A DNA stretch of 64,000 bases from Bacteroidales bacterium (GCA_017516865.1 JAFXAU010000026.1:69220-133219); one strand, 5' to 3'. Shown: positions 51,240-62,378, counted from the first letter of the stretch. A program made the numbers and translations. The notes: generated by a model not told the origin, from the letters alone.

Positions 51240-52139
51240 ATGAAATATCATGTTCCCGTCCTTTTGAATGAATCAATCGAAGGACTGAATATACATCCGA
51301 AAGGAATATATGTTGATGCCACCTTTGGCGGCGGGGGACATTCGGCGGCGATACTAGCGAAACTCAACGGCGGACATCTGTTCGGTTTTGACCAGGATTC
51401 CGACGCTAAACAGAACGGTTTCGATTCGGAACAATTTACGTTTGTTCATCACAATTTCGCCTATGTCAAGAATTTCATTCAATACTTCGGCGTGGGCGGC
51501 GTTGATGGCATTTTGGCGGACTTGGGCGTTTCTTCCCACCATTTCGACGATGCCGAACGTGGTTTTTCATTCCGTCACGATGGACCGCTTGACATGAGAA
51601 TGGACAGGTCGGTGAAGAAAAGTGCCTCGAATGTGGTGAATGAATACGACGAACGACAGTTAACCGATGTGTTTCGGAATTATGGCGAAATCGCCAACGC
51701 CCGTCGGTTGGCGCAAGAAATAATCGCTTGCAGAAATGCGGCACCGATTGTTTCAACCGAACAACTGAAGCATATTGGACAGAAATTCTGCAACAAACAG
51801 ACTGAGAATAAATATCTGTCGCAAGTGTTTCAGGCGTTGCGAATCGAGGTGAATAACGAAATGCAGGCGTTGAAGGATTTTTTGAGCGGCGGTCTTGCCG
51901 TGCTGAAACCGGGTGGAAGATTTGTTGTCATCACCTATCATTCGCTGGAAGACAGGTTGGTGAAGAATTTCTTTAAAACTGGCAATGTCGATGGGGTGAT
52001 GGAACAAGATTTTTATGGAAACGTATCGTCGCCGTTTACGGCAATTACCAAAAAAGTGATTGTTCCGAGCGATGAGGAAGTAAAAGAAAACAATCGTGCT
52101 CGTAGTGCGAAATTAAGAATAGTGGAAAAAAATGGCTAA
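51240..52139 (+). CDS. rsmH: 16S rRNA (cytosine-N4)-methyltransferase
   Basis: A 299-residue enzyme (MraW) methylating C1402 of 16S rRNA. The SAM site is YVDATFGGGGHSAAIL, followed by GVDGILADLGVSSHHFDDAERGFSFRHDGPLDMRMD and VITYHSLEDRLVKNFF, all family signatures. Its place after mraZ is conserved across bacteria. The 3' end overlaps ftsL by eight bases. Confidence 0.97.
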   Translation: MKYHVPVLLNESIEGLNIHPKGIYVDATFGGGGHSAAILAKLNGGHLFGFDQDSDAKQNGFDSEQFTFVHHNFAYVKNFIQYFGVGGVDGILADLGVSSHHFDDAERGFSFRHDGPLDMRMDRSVKKSASNVVNEYDERQLTDVFRNYGEIANARRLAQEIIACRNAAPIVSTEQLKHIGQKFCNKQTENKYLSQVFQALRIEVNNEMQALKDFLSGGLAVLKPGGRFVVITYHSLEDRLVKNFFKTGNVDGVMEQDFYGNVSSPFTAITKKVIVPSDEEVKENNRARSAKLRIVEKNG

Positions 52140-52479
52140 AGGTGCTAATGACAAGGGTGTTATGAATTCCGTGGCACAGTTTCTTACTGGCGGTTTTCTT
52201 ACTTCGGAGAAGGTGAAGGGCTTTCTTCCGATTTTTGCCGTCATTTTGCTCCTGAGCCTTGTTTCTACTGAAATCGGCTATCGTGCATATCATTTGCAAA
52301 AACAAAATGCAAAGTTGGAAAAAGAAATAAAGGATTTGCGTGCGGAATATGTTTCCACCCAGCAGATACTTATAAATAAAAAGAAGTTAATCAATCTCCG
52401 AGAGCAAATCGAAGAGAAAGATTTGGGCTTGAAAGAATCAAAAACCCCTGCATATACGATTTCGGTGAATGGAAAATGA
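52132..52479 (+). CDS. ftsL: Cell division protein FtsL
   Basis: A 115-residue bitopic membrane protein: short cytoplasmic segment, one helix (LPIFAVILLLSLVSTEIGYRA) and a coiled-coil periplasmic region (LQKQNAKLEKEIKDLRAEYVSTQQILI). FtsL works with FtsB and FtsQ to activate FtsWI. The sequence is weakly conserved; the call rests on size, topology and position between rsmH and ftsI, overlapping both. Confidence 0.88.
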   Translation: MAKGANDKGVMNSVAQFLTGGFLTSEKVKGFLPIFAVILLLSLVSTEIGYRAYHLQKQNAKLEKEIKDLRAEYVSTQQILINKKKLINLREQIEEKDLGLKESKTPAYTISVNGK

Positions 52480-54574
52480 TAAGGAAATAATAAAGAAGAT
52501 AACCAATCGGTATATAGTGGTGCTCGTCGTAATATTCGGCGTGGCTGCGGGTGTTTTGTTCAAAGTCGGGCGTATTATGTATGTGGAGGGTCCGGAATTG
52601 AGGGCGGAAAACGAAGAGATTATGAATAAACCAGTTGTACCCAAACGTGGTGATATTCTTGATCGAAACGGCAACGTGCTTGCTTGTTCCGTGTCGGAGT
52701 ATGCGGTTTATTTTGACAGTCGCATTGAGCATTTCAAGAAAAATCCCGATTTGTTGAATAAAACTGTTTTGGATTCATTGGCTGACGGTTTGGCAAGGGT
52801 GTTCAACGAACCTGGACACGATAAGAAGTACTATTATAATAAAATTATCTCAGCACAGAAAAATAAGAGAATTCTTCGTCTGCATGAGAAAAATGTCGAC
52901 TTCACAACCTTGCAGGCGTTGAAGAAGTTGCCGCTTCTTCGCGACGGTGCCTACAGGGGCGGTTTTCATGTCGAAGTGGTGAACAACCGTGTGTACCCGT
53001 ACGGCGGCGTCGCAAATCGTGTAATTGGTACGTTCCGCGAAAATCATGGAACCAATGGCATAGAAGGTGCGTTTGACAAATATTTATACGGCGACCCTGA
53101 ATTGAAACGACAAGGTTCTATAGCTGGCGATGTCAGCGATATTGGTGACGGTGACGATGTTGTGACGACGATAGATGCTGAAATTCAAATGATTACGCAC
53201 GAGGAATTGAATAACGTTCTTACAAAATATGACGCGGAGTGGGGCTGTGCGATTGTAATGGATGTAAAGACGGGCGAAATCATTGCTACTTCGAATCTTT
53301 CGCATAACGACAGTGCGACTGATTCTGCTTTCTACGAAAACTATAATTATGCCGTGAAAGAGCGTTGCGACCCAGGTTCTACGATTAAACTTTCTGCCTT
53401 GATGGCTGCTTTCGAAGATCATTATGTGGATTTGGACGACACGTTGGACATTGGTGGCGGTCTGTGGTATTATCCACGTGCCGACTTAACCGTGACAGAC
53501 TGGAATCATAACAAAGGCGCTGCTCCGAAACTATCGGTAAAGGATATTTTTGCCAATTCGTCGAATGTGGGAATCAGCCGTATAGTTGACAAATACTATT
53601 GGTCGACGGGAAAGGAATGGGATTACATTCAGCGGATGAAAACGTTTGAACTTGACCAAAAGTCGGGCGTTGATTTGATCGGCGAAGCGGCTCCGCGTAT
53701 GAAGGACCCGACAATGAAATCGTACGAAAATGGCACGTTGCTACAGATGTCGTATGGCTACGATATTGAACTTACTCCGATGCAGATTCTGACGTTCTAT
53801 AACGCCGTGGCAAACAACGGAAAGATTGTCAGACCACATTATGTACGCGAAATTCGGAAAAACAACAAGGTGGTGAAACGCTTCAAACCGAGCGTCATAA
53901 AGGGAAGCATATGCACGAAGGAAACGATAGAAAAGTCTCACAAAATACTCGAAGCTGTAGTTGAAGACGGAACGGCCAAGAAATACAAAAGCAAATATTA
54001 TAAAATTGCTGGTAAGACGGGAACGGCACAGACATTCGAAAAAGGTCATTACAACAAAGGGAAATGGCGTGGGTCGTTCTGTGGTTATTTCCCTGCCGAC
54101 AATCCAAAATATTCCTGCATCATAGTGATTCAGGCAAAAGACGGTGGAGAATATAGTGCCGTGGGTGTGTTCCGAAAAATTGCCGACAGAATTTTCTTTA
54201 TGGACGAAAGTCTTTTGAATCATGCAGTTATAGATGACAAGGCGGCAAATTCTTTTGTGCCGACGGTTTCGAATGGTAATGTTCAGGATTTTGGGAAAAT
54301 TTTTAAAAACCTCTCAATTCCGTTCGATAAATCCTCAGGTTCCGACTGGGTTCACACCGAAGTTGACAAAAATAAGGTGAAGGCTACATCGGTGAAAATG
54401 GAGTCGAACAAAATGCCGAATCTGCGTGGAATGGGAATGCGCGATGTGTTGTACATAGCCGATAGTTTGAATTTGCAAGTGGAATGTCACGGTGCCGGCA
54501 GATTGACTCGTCAGTCAATTTTACCCGAAACGCCGTTCAGAAAAGGTGATTTAATAGTGTTAAATTTTGAATGA
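52469..54574 (+). CDS. ftsI: Division transpeptidase (penicillin-binding protein, FtsI type)
   Basis: A 701-residue class B penicillin-binding protein. After one N-terminal helix come the dimerisation domain (PKRGDILDRNGNVLACSVSEYAVYFD) and the transpeptidase with SxxK at Ser304 (GSTIK), SSN in IFANSSNVGISRI and KTG in IAGKTGTAQTF. A C-terminal PASTA domain (about 645-701, KMPNLRGMGMRDVLYIADSL) is present, as in SpoVD-like enzymes. It cross-links septal peptidoglycan. Overlaps ftsL by 11 bases and murE by four (ATGA). Confidence 0.95.
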   Translation: MENDKEIIKKITNRYIVVLVVIFGVAAGVLFKVGRIMYVEGPELRAENEEIMNKPVVPKRGDILDRNGNVLACSVSEYAVYFDSRIEHFKKNPDLLNKTVLDSLADGLARVFNEPGHDKKYYYNKIISAQKNKRILRLHEKNVDFTTLQALKKLPLLRDGAYRGGFHVEVVNNRVYPYGGVANRVIGTFRENHGTNGIEGAFDKYLYGDPELKRQGSIAGDVSDIGDGDDVVTTIDAEIQMITHEELNNVLTKYDAEWGCAIVMDVKTGEIIATSNLSHNDSATDSAFYENYNYAVKERCDPGSTIKLSALMAAFEDHYVDLDDTLDIGGGLWYYPRADLTVTDWNHNKGAAPKLSVKDIFANSSNVGISRIVDKYYWSTGKEWDYIQRMKTFELDQKSGVDLIGEAAPRMKDPTMKSYENGTLLQMSYGYDIELTPMQILTFYNAVANNGKIVRPHYVREIRKNNKVVKRFKPSVIKGSICTKETIEKSHKILEAVVEDGTAKKYKSKYYKIAGKTGTAQTFEKGHYNKGKWRGSFCGYFPADNPKYSCIIVIQAKDGGEYSAVGVFRKIADRIFFMDESLLNHAVIDDKAANSFVPTVSNGNVQDFGKIFKNLSIPFDKSSGSDWVHTEVDKNKVKATSVKMESNKMPNLRGMGMRDVLYIADSLNLQVECHGAGRLTRQSILPETPFRKGDLIVLNFE

Positions 54575-56037
54575 TGAAGAATTGTAGTTTACAGAGCATT
54601 CTTGCCGACGTTGAAATCGTAAAGATTGTCGGAAACGATGAGAAAAATGTCGTCGCAATTGACACGGATTCCCGTAACATTGCGAAAGACATGGCTTTTG
54701 TCGCTATCCGTGGCGTGGCTGTCGACGGACATTCGTTTATCGGCAAGGCGGAGGAATTGGGCGCGTCTGTTGTGGTTTGTGAACAACTTCCCAAGATTGT
54801 CAATCCGAATGTGACGTACGTTGTGGTGAAGAATTCGGTGATTGCGTGTGGCTACATGCTTCGGAATTTCTATGGAATTGACTTTGGCAAATTGAAGGTT
54901 GTGGGCGTGACGGGAACAAACGGAAAAACAACCACGGCGACGTTGCTCTATCGCATGTTCACGAAGTTGGGCAATAAATGTGGTCTGCTTTCAACTGTGG
55001 TGAATTATGTTGCTCAGGAAGAATTTCCGTCAACTCATACTACGCCCGACATGGTGCAGCTATATAGTATGTTCGACAAAATGCAGCAAGCAGGCTGTAC
55101 ATATTGTTTTATGGAAGTCAGTTCGCACGCAATCCATCAGCATAGAACGGCTGGCGTGGTCTATTCGGGTGGCATTTTCACCAACTTGACGCAAGACCAT
55201 TTGGATTATCACAAAACGTTTGCGGAATATTTGAGAGTGAAAAAATCATTCTTCGACGACTTACCTGCCAATGCTTTTGCATTGACTAACGAAGACGACC
55301 GCAACGGATTGGTTATGCTACAGAATACAAAGGCTCAAAAAAGTACGTATTCGCTGAAGAGCATGAGCGATTTCAAATGTCGCGTTTTGGAACAACAGTT
55401 CGACGGCATGTTGCTGAAGATTGACGGCGTTGAGGTTTGGGCTAAGTTTATTGGATATTTCAACGCATATAATTTGTTGGCGGTTTATTCGGCTGCAATG
55501 TTGTTGCATCAAGATAAACAGCGTGTACTCGAGGTTCTTAGCGCATTGACGCCGGTTGCAGGTAGAATTGAATTTTTCAAGCGAAACGACAATGTTACGG
55601 CCGTGGTTGATTACGCACATACGCCCGATGCGTTGGAAAACATTTTGTCGACGTTGAAGGCTTTGTGTCCAAAGACAAATAAGATAATCACCGTGGTTGG
55701 TGCAGGCGGAAACCGCGACAAGACCAAACGTCCGCTTATGGGAAAAATTTGTGCCCGTTTGAGTAATCAGGTGATTTTTACGTCGGACAATCCGCGTAAC
55801 GAAGACCCTGCCGACATCGCCCAACAGATGCTCGACGGCGTTGAACCGCAGTATCTGCCGAATGTCATCACCGTGCTCGACCGTAAGCAGGCAATAAAAA
55901 CAGCAACCCTGTTTGCCCAGAGCGGCGACGTTATTCTGATTGCAGGCAAAGGTCACGAGCCATATCAAGAAATACAAGGCGTCAAACATCATTTTGACGA
56001 CAGAGAAATAGTTAAGGAATTTTTTAATTTACAATAA
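54571..56037 (+). CDS. murE: UDP-MurNAc-L-Ala-D-Glu:meso-diaminopimelate ligase
   Basis: A 488-residue Mur ligase. The ATP-binding loop is [14 protein letters not shown], the middle domain has [11 protein letters not shown] and [13 protein letters not shown], and the C-terminal DNPRNEDP motif is diagnostic of meso-diaminopimelate as the added residue, in line with the decarboxylase at 1-264. It forms the UDP-MurNAc-tripeptide in the cytoplasm. The cluster goes straight to mraY; murF is not here. Confidence 0.96.
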   Translation: MMKNCSLQSILADVEIVKIVGNDEKNVVAIDTDSRNIAKDMAFVAIRGVAVDGHSFIGKAEELGASVVVCEQLPKIVNPNVTYVVVKNSVIACGYMLRNFYGIDFGKLKVVGVTGTNGKTTTATLLYRMFTKLGNKCGLLSTVVNYVAQEEFPSTHTTPDMVQLYSMFDKMQQAGCTYCFMEVSSHAIHQHRTAGVVYSGGIFTNLTQDHLDYHKTFAEYLRVKKSFFDDLPANAFALTNEDDRNGLVMLQNTKAQKSTYSLKSMSDFKCRVLEQQFDGMLLKIDGVEVWAKFIGYFNAYNLLAVYSAAMLLHQDKQRVLEVLSALTPVAGRIEFFKRNDNVTAVVDYAHTPDALENILSTLKALCPKTNKIITVVGAGGNRDKTKRPLMGKICARLSNQVIFTSDNPRNEDPADIAQQMLDGVEPQYLPNVITVLDRKQAIKTATLFAQSGDVILIAGKGHEPYQEIQGVKHHFDDREIVKEFFNLQ

Positions 56038-56038
56038 T

Positions 56039-57277
56039 ATGCTATATCATTTATTCTCGTATTTAGACCAGTTTGATTTCCCAGGAGCAGGTGTTTTCCA
56101 ATATCTGTCGTTCCGGGCGGGCTTTGCGTTTATCACGGCATTGCTTATTTCAATTTTGTTTGGTAAGAAACTGATAGAAACATTGCAGAAAAAGCAAATC
56201 GGCGAGATTATCCGTAATCTTGGACTCGAAGGCCAGATGCAGAAAAAGGGAACGCCGACGATGGGTGGAATCCTCATCTTCATCTCGATAATGCTGGCAA
56301 CGTTGTTTTTTGCCAATCTTACTAACGTGTACATTCTTCTGATGCTGTTCACGACGATTTGGTTCTGTCTGCTCGGCTTCATGGACGATTACATTAAAGT
56401 GTTCAAAAAGAACAAAGAGGGAATGCCGGGACGCTATAAGATTGTGGGACAGGTGATTTGCGGATTTGTAGTTGCATTGACGTTGTATTTTAATAACGAC
56501 GTGGTGATTGTAGACAAGTCGGAGGTCATTCCAACTACGCAACAGCAGTATAGCCAAGAACAAATAGAGCACACTCGTGTGGAATTGTATGGCGAAAAAT
56601 CTACAAAAACAACTATCCCATTTGTAAAGAATCATGAATTCGACTACAAATCAATAGTGGGATTCCTTGGGCAAAATGCTGTTTGGGTTGGTTGGATAAT
56701 TTTTGTACTTGTCGTGATTTTTGTCACCACGGCGGTTTCGAACGGTGTAAATTTGACTGACGGACTCGACGGTCTCGCCACGGGAACGACGGCAATTGTC
56801 GGTGCGGTTCTTGGTGTTTTGGCATATCTTTCGGGTAATGCGATTTATTCTAATTACTTGAATATTATGTATATACCGTATTCTGGAGAATTGGTCGTAT
56901 ATGCATGTGCATTTTTGGGTGCCACTATCGGATTTTTGTGGTACAACGCCTTCCCGGCACAAGTATTTATGGGCGACACGGGTAGTTTGATGCTCGGTGG
57001 AATTATCGGCGTATTCGCAATTTTGATTCGTAAAGAATTGTTGATTCCGATTTTGTGCGGAATCTTCTTGGCAGAAAGTGTGTCGGTTATTCTTCAGGTG
57101 TCGTACTTCAAAAAGACGAAAAAGAAATACGGCGAAGGTCAGCGGTTGTTTTTGATGGCGCCTTTGCATCATCATTATCAGAAAAAAGGACTTCCTGAAT
57201 CAAAAATCGTTGCCCGCTTCTGGCTTGTTGGCTTGATGTTGGCTGCTTTGACATTGGTAACATTAAAATTGCGTTAA
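56039..57277 (+). CDS. mraY: Phospho-MurNAc-pentapeptide transferase
   Basis: A 412-residue inner-membrane enzyme making lipid I from UDP-MurNAc-pentapeptide and undecaprenyl phosphate. Family segments are [35 protein letters not shown] and [14 protein letters not shown]. It is about 50 residues longer than the E. coli enzyme because of an insertion (around 155-200) that follows [14 protein letters not shown], which I expect to be usual for Bacteroidota. Begins one base after murE. Confidence 0.97.
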   Translation: MLYHLFSYLDQFDFPGAGVFQYLSFRAGFAFITALLISILFGKKLIETLQKKQIGEIIRNLGLEGQMQKKGTPTMGGILIFISIMLATLFFANLTNVYILLMLFTTIWFCLLGFMDDYIKVFKKNKEGMPGRYKIVGQVICGFVVALTLYFNNDVVIVDKSEVIPTTQQQYSQEQIEHTRVELYGEKSTKTTIPFVKNHEFDYKSIVGFLGQNAVWVGWIIFVLVVIFVTTAVSNGVNLTDGLDGLATGTTAIVGAVLGVLAYLSGNAIYSNYLNIMYIPYSGELVVYACAFLGATIGFLWYNAFPAQVFMGDTGSLMLGGIIGVFAILIRKELLIPILCGIFLAESVSVILQVSYFKKTKKKYGEGQRLFLMAPLHHHYQKKGLPESKIVARFWLVGLMLAALTLVTLKLR

Positions 57278-57285
57278 TAAAATAA

Positions 57286-58629
57286 ATGAAAAAAGATAAT
57301 TTCATAGTCGTACTTGGTGCTGCCGAAAGCGGAGTTGGTGCTGCTATTTTGGCAAAAGAGAAAGGATTCGACGTGTTTGTTTCCGACAATGGAACAATCA
57401 AGGAACAGTACAAATCGATGTTGGTTGAAAATAACATTGAGTTTGAAGAGTCTGGACACACCGAAGAAAAAATTCTTCAGGCGAGTGAAGTCATAAAAAG
57501 TCCGGGAATCCGTTCCGACGCACCACTTATCGTAAAATTGCTGTCGATGCAGACTCCTGTGATTTCCGATTTGGAATTTGCGGCTCGTTATACAAATGCA
57601 AAATTGATTTGCATAACAGGCAGTAACGGTAAGACTACCACTACATTGTTGACATATCATATCCTTAAACAGGCTGGTTTGAACGTCGGTTTGGCGGGAA
57701 ATATTGGTAAAAGTTTCGCATTGCAGGTCGCTCACGAAAATTTTGATTATTATGTGTTGGAAATCAGTAATTTCCAATTAGACCACATGTATGATTTCCG
57801 TGCCGATATTGCAATTTTGCTGAATATCACTCCCGACCATTTGGACCGTTACGAATATAAATTCCAGAATTATATTAATTCAAAATTCCGCATTTTGCAG
57901 AACATGCAGTCGGACGATACGTTTATTTACTGTAGCGACGACCAAGTTTTGATAGATGAAATAGGCAAACGTACCGTTGCTCCCGAATCGTGGGCATTCA
58001 CCGTTTCCGATGACTCTTCGAAGCAGGCATATTTAAAGGGCGGAAATATTTTTGTAAACGTTCGCGACGGTTTCAATATTGACGTAGATACCATGCAATT
58101 GCAGGGAAAGCATAACTACGGCAATTCAATGGCGGCAATGCTTGCTGCGAAGGCTGTCGATATTAAGAATGAAAAGATTCGCGAAAGTCTCAAGTCGTTT
58201 AAGAATGTTGAACACCGTCTTGAGAAAGTCCCATTTTTGGTAAAAGGTGTCGAATTTGTAAACGATTCTAAAGCGACAAATGTCAATTCCGTGTGGTACG
58301 CACTCGACAGTATGACGAAAAAAGTTATCTGGATTGCAGGCGGAACCGACAAGGGCAACGATTATTCCGAATTGTACAAATTGGCTGAAGAAAAAGTCAA
58401 AGCGTTGGTTTGTCTTGGAATTGATAACGAAAAACTTAAAAAATCTTTTGGCGATAAAATTGATGTGATTGTTGAAACTCGTAGTATGAAAGAAGCCGTG
58501 GAAACGTCATTCAAGTTGGCGAGTCCGGGCGATGTAGTCCTACTTTCCCCTGCGTGTGCAAGTTTCGATTTATTCAAAAGTTATGTAGACAGAGGTTTGC
58601 AATTTAAACAAGAAGTAAGAAATTTATAA
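57286..58629 (+). CDS. murD: UDP-MurNAc-L-alanine:D-glutamate ligase
   Basis: A 447-residue Mur ligase adding D-Glu. The N-terminal Rossmann-like domain starts VVLGAAESGVGAAILAKEKG, the ATP loop is ITGSNGKTTTTLLTYHIL, then NITPDHLDRYEY and the C-terminal WIAGGTDKGNDYSEL and LLSPACASFDLFKSYVDRG. Length normal. Starts eight bases after mraY and shares one base with ftsW (TAATG). Confidence 0.96.
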   Translation: MKKDNFIVVLGAAESGVGAAILAKEKGFDVFVSDNGTIKEQYKSMLVENNIEFEESGHTEEKILQASEVIKSPGIRSDAPLIVKLLSMQTPVISDLEFAARYTNAKLICITGSNGKTTTTLLTYHILKQAGLNVGLAGNIGKSFALQVAHENFDYYVLEISNFQLDHMYDFRADIAILLNITPDHLDRYEYKFQNYINSKFRILQNMQSDDTFIYCSDDQVLIDEIGKRTVAPESWAFTVSDDSSKQAYLKGGNIFVNVRDGFNIDVDTMQLQGKHNYGNSMAAMLAAKAVDIKNEKIRESLKSFKNVEHRLEKVPFLVKGVEFVNDSKATNVNSVWYALDSMTKKVIWIAGGTDKGNDYSELYKLAEEKVKALVCLGIDNEKLKKSFGDKIDVIVETRSMKEAVETSFKLASPGDVVLLSPACASFDLFKSYVDRGLQFKQEVRNL

Positions 58630-59906
58630 TGGCAGAAACAACGTCGGAAATAAAAAACACATTGTCGTCGCTCGGAATACGATCGATTTGGGATGTCCTG
58701 ATTGGTGACAAGCCGATTTGGATTATCTATCTTGTGTTGTCTTGTTTCTCGTTGGTTGTGGTTTACAGTTCTTCGAGCATGGTGATTTTCCATGGAGGTG
58801 AATTTAATTCCACGAACGTTCTCATAAAGCAGTTCGGACTTTTGGCTGTTGGTATATTGATTGCTGCGGGAACGGCGTGGCTTGTCTATCGCTACGAACC
58901 GAAGATTTTGCGTAAATCCGCATACGCTATTTACATTGTGGCGATAATTCTGCTCATCATGACGTATATTCCGTCGTTTGCTCCCGAAATAAACGGTGCG
59001 CATCGATGGGTGAATATTTTCGGATTTTCCATTCAGCCGAGTGAAGTTGCGAAAATGGCATTGGTGATATTGGCTGCCAAAATCATGGCAAAATATCGTG
59101 GTGAATTGGACAATACCCGTAAGGTCTTGTGGCCTATCATCATTACTTCGGGAATTGCGGCGCTGCTTGTGGTTAAATCGAATTTCTCGTCGGCGTTGTT
59201 CTTGATTTTCATCATGATTTATATGATGTACATTGGTCGTTTGCCGTGGAAACACATCGGTCTGACGTTACTCGGCGTAATGGGAATCGGCATGATGGCG
59301 TTATTGCTCATATTGACTTGTCCTGAACCTGCTGCAAAGGTTCTACCTCGTCTTAAAACGTGGAACACGCGTGTGGTAAGTTTCTCGCCGGCTTTGGAAC
59401 GATTTGCGTATAAAGTTGAAGGCGAAAATGACAAAAAGAAGACAAGTCATGTCGATAACCACCAGATTCGTCAGTCGAAAATAGCCGTTGCCGAGGGAAT
59501 GTCGTTCGGAAAGGGTCCTGGGAATAGTACTCAACGCTATAAATTGTCGCAGGCATATTGTGACTTCATTTACGCCATCATTATTGAAGAATGGGGTTGG
59601 ATTGGTGCGATTCTAACTGTACTTACGTATTTGTGGCTGTTGATACGGGTGCTGGTTTTGGTAAAACGAACCGACCGTTGTTTTGACACGATGGTAATCG
59701 TGGGGTTGATGTTCATTATTGTGGCACAGGCGTTTCTGCACATGGGCGTGGTGGTGAATCTTCTGCCTGCAACGGGACAGACGTTGCCGATAATTAGTTC
59801 GGGTGGGTCGTCATTGTTTATTACAAGTATTGAATTCGGGATTATTCTTGGAATCTCGAAATATAATAAAGAACAAAGTGAAACAAATAAAGAAACGAAG
59901 GAGTAG
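58629..59906 (+). CDS. ftsW: Division-specific lipid II polymerase FtsW
   Basis: A 425-residue SEDS-family glycosyltransferase with about ten membrane helices that polymerises lipid II at the septum with FtsI. Visible SEDS motifs are INGAHRWVNIFGFSIQPSEVAK and, near the end, GVVVNLLPATGQTLPIISSGGSS. A loop of about 60 residues (around 240-300: EGENDKKKTSHVDNHQIRQS) is rich in charge. Followed by murG after three bases. Confidence 0.95.
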   Translation: MAETTSEIKNTLSSLGIRSIWDVLIGDKPIWIIYLVLSCFSLVVVYSSSSMVIFHGGEFNSTNVLIKQFGLLAVGILIAAGTAWLVYRYEPKILRKSAYAIYIVAIILLIMTYIPSFAPEINGAHRWVNIFGFSIQPSEVAKMALVILAAKIMAKYRGELDNTRKVLWPIIITSGIAALLVVKSNFSSALFLIFIMIYMMYIGRLPWKHIGLTLLGVMGIGMMALLLILTCPEPAAKVLPRLKTWNTRVVSFSPALERFAYKVEGENDKKKTSHVDNHQIRQSKIAVAEGMSFGKGPGNSTQRYKLSQAYCDFIYAIIIEEWGWIGAILTVLTYLWLLIRVLVLVKRTDRCFDTMVIVGLMFIIVAQAFLHMGVVVNLLPATGQTLPIISSGGSSLFITSIEFGIILGISKYNKEQSETNKETKE

Positions 59907-59909
59907 ATT

Positions 59910-61004
59910 ATGATGAAGGTTTTAATCAGTGGAGGCGGAACAGGCGGTCATATTTTCCCGGCGGTAAGTATTGCAAATGCGTTACGTGAGAAATATCCCG
60001 ACTGCGAAATTTTGTTTGTCGGTGCCGAGAGCCGTATGGAAATGGAGCGTGTGCCGGCTGCTGGCTATAACATTGTCGGTTTGCCTATACGTGGATTCGA
60101 CCGTAAACATATTCTTAAGAATGTGTCGGTTTTGATTGATTTGTTCAAAAGTATGCGCAAGGCTAAGAAAATTATTAAGGATTTTCAGCCTGACGTTGCT
60201 GTTGGTGTTGGCGGATATGCGAGCGGAGCTGCTATGAAGGTTGCGGCACGGATGGGCGTGCCTGTCTTGTTGCAGGAACAAAACGGTTTTGCCGGTGTGA
60301 CGAATAAATTATTGAAAAACGATGCAAAGAAAATTTGCGTGGCTTACGAAGGCATGGAAAAATTCTTCCCTGCCGAGAAAATCGTGCTGACGGGAAATCC
60401 TGTCCGCCAAAATCTTGCTGGTGGCGATAAGACCGAGGCTTTGAAAGAATTTGGATTTTCGGCTGACAAGAAAGTGCTTCTTATTATTGGAGGCAGTCTT
60501 GGCGCCCGTACAATAAACAACAGCGTAATTGCTCATTTGTCTGAAATTGCAGAAAGTGGCGTGCAAGTTTTGTGGCAGACAGGAAAAGGCTACATAGAGG
60601 CGGCTCGAAAAGCGGCAGAACCATTTATGTCGGAACGACTTGTCGTTACCGATTTTGTTGGTCGTATGGATTTGGCATACGCAATGGCTGACTTGGTTAT
60701 TTCCCGTGCCGGTGCAAGTTCTATTTCGGAACTTTGTCTGTTGGGAAAACCGTCAATTTTAGTCCCTTCGCCTAATGTTGCCGAAGACCATCAGACGCAC
60801 AATGCAATGGCATTGGTAAACAAAGACGCTGCCGTGCTTGTGAAAGATGTTGACGCCGATAAGGATTTGATTTCCACTGCGCTGAATCTTATCAACGACG
60901 AGGCAAAATTGAATGAATTGTCAAACAATACGAAGAAATTGGCTCAATTCGACTCTGCAAATAGAATTGCCGACGAGGTTGTGAATTTGATAAAAACGAA
61001 ATAA
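59910..61004 (+). CDS. murG: UDP-GlcNAc:lipid I GlcNAc transferase
   Basis: A 364-residue GT28 enzyme converting lipid I to lipid II at the inner face of the membrane. The N-terminal glycine-rich loop is ISGGGTGGHIFPAVSIA, the second is LIIGGSLGARTINNSV, and the UDP-GlcNAc site includes LVISRAGASSISELCLLGKPSILVPSP. The start could be codon 1 or 2 (ATGATG). murC begins on the next base after the stop. Confidence 0.97.
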   Translation: MMKVLISGGGTGGHIFPAVSIANALREKYPDCEILFVGAESRMEMERVPAAGYNIVGLPIRGFDRKHILKNVSVLIDLFKSMRKAKKIIKDFQPDVAVGVGGYASGAAMKVAARMGVPVLLQEQNGFAGVTNKLLKNDAKKICVAYEGMEKFFPAEKIVLTGNPVRQNLAGGDKTEALKEFGFSADKKVLLIIGGSLGARTINNSVIAHLSEIAESGVQVLWQTGKGYIEAARKAAEPFMSERLVVTDFVGRMDLAYAMADLVISRAGASSISELCLLGKPSILVPSPNVAEDHQTHNAMALVNKDAAVLVKDVDADKDLISTALNLINDEAKLNELSNNTKKLAQFDSANRIADEVVNLIKTK

Positions 61005-62378
61005 ATGAAACAAAACTATTATTTTATCGGTATTGGGGGAATCGGCATGAGTGCCTTGGCTCGTTATTTTAACTTGCTGGGGGCAAAGGTCTATGGCTAT
61101 GATAGAACTCCGTCGGAACTGACGCACGCGTTAGAATCCGAAGGCATGGCTGTTCATTATACAGATTCTGTCGATGAAATTCCGCAATCGGTACAGGCCG
61201 ATAACACGATAGTTGTGATAACTCCTGCAATTCCAAAGGATAACAAGGAATATCTGTTCTTTAAAGAAAATGGTTTCACAATTTTGAAACGTGCACAGGT
61301 ACTTGGACTTATCTGTAAGGAAAAGAATACGGTGGCAATCGCAGGAACTCATGGAAAGACATCGACGACGACGTTCACGACGTTTTTGCTGAAAAACTCT
61401 ACAAAAGGTTGCAGTGCGTTTTTAGGTGGCATTTCTAAGAATTTCCAATCTAATTTCGTGTTCGATGCCAAGTCACCGTTTGTAGTTGTAGAAGCTGACG
61501 AATTTGACCGTTCGTTCCATAATCTTTTCCCATCAACGGCAATTGTTACGGCAATGGATGCCGATCACTTGGATATTTATGGTACGCATGAGGCGGTGAT
61601 TGAATCGTTCTACAAATTTGTGAGTCAGATTCGTGATAACGGCATTCTAATTTATAAGAAAGGATTGAATTTTGAACCTGTCCGTCAGGTTTTGGAAACC
61701 AAAGGCGTAAAACTGTACACCTATGCGTTGCAGGATTCTTCGGCAGATTTCTATGTGAAATCTATCGAGGTGAAAGACGGTGCGTTTTTGCTGACGCTTC
61801 ACACGCCACAGGGTGATGTCGCAGGCATTCGGTTCGGACTGATAGGAAAAACAAACGTCGAAAATTTTGTCGCTGCCGCGGCAGCATCGTTGCTCAATGG
61901 ATTGACGACGGACGAATTGCTTTCGGCAACGAAAAATTTGAAAGGTGTTGTTCGCCGGTTCGACGTCCATGTGTCGACCGACAATGTGGTGTATATTGAC
62001 GATTATGCACATCATCCCGCTGAACTCAAGGCTTGCATTCAGTCAATTCGCGAAATGTACGCAGGGAAAAAACTCACTGGCGTATTCCAGCCCCATTTGT
62101 ATACACGTACAAGAGATTTTGCAACGGAATTTGCCGAGAGTCTTTCGTTGCTCGACGAGTTGATACTGTTGGATATTTATCCTGCACGCGAATTGCCGAT
62201 TCCAGAAGTTACGTCGAAAATTATTTTTGACAAAGTGACTTGCAAAGAAAAAACACTTTGCTCGAAAACCGAATTGCTTGACGTGCTGCGAAACAAAGAA
62301 ATAGAGGTGTTGATAACACTCGGTGCCGGCGACATTGACCGTCTTGTTGAACCGATAACAGAAATGTTGAGTAAGTAA
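61005..62378 (+). CDS. murC: UDP-MurNAc:L-alanine ligase
   Basis: A 457-residue Mur ligase adding the first amino acid. The N-terminal domain starts YFIGIGGIGMSALARYF, the ATP loop is IAGTHGKTSTTTF, followed by EADEFDRSF and DADHLDIYG and the C-terminal DDYAHHPAELKA and FQPHLYTRTRDF. Its last base overlaps the ftsQ start (TAATG). Confidence 0.97.
   Translation: MKQNYYFIGIGGIGMSALARYFNLLGAKVYGYDRTPSELTHALESEGMAVHYTDSVDEIPQSVQADNTIVVITPAIPKDNKEYLFFKENGFTILKRAQVLGLICKEKNTVAIAGTHGKTSTTTFTTFLLKNSTKGCSAFLGGISKNFQSNFVFDAKSPFVVVEADEFDRSFHNLFPSTAIVTAMDADHLDIYGTHEAVIESFYKFVSQIRDNGILIYKKGLNFEPVRQVLETKGVKLYTYALQDSSADFYVKSIEVKDGAFLLTLHTPQGDVAGIRFGLIGKTNVENFVAAAAASLLNGLTTDELLSATKNLKGVVRRFDVHVSTDNVVYIDDYAHHPAELKACIQSIREMYAGKKLTGVFQPHLYTRTRDFATEFAESLSLLDELILLDIYPARELPIPEVTSKIIFDKVTCKEKTLCSKTELLDVLRNKEIEVLITLGAGDIDRLVEPITEMLSK

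Noticed and set aside
53741..54223. Antisense frames inside ftsI, murE and mraY
   Set aside because: All lie opposite intact dcw genes and show no independent coding pattern.
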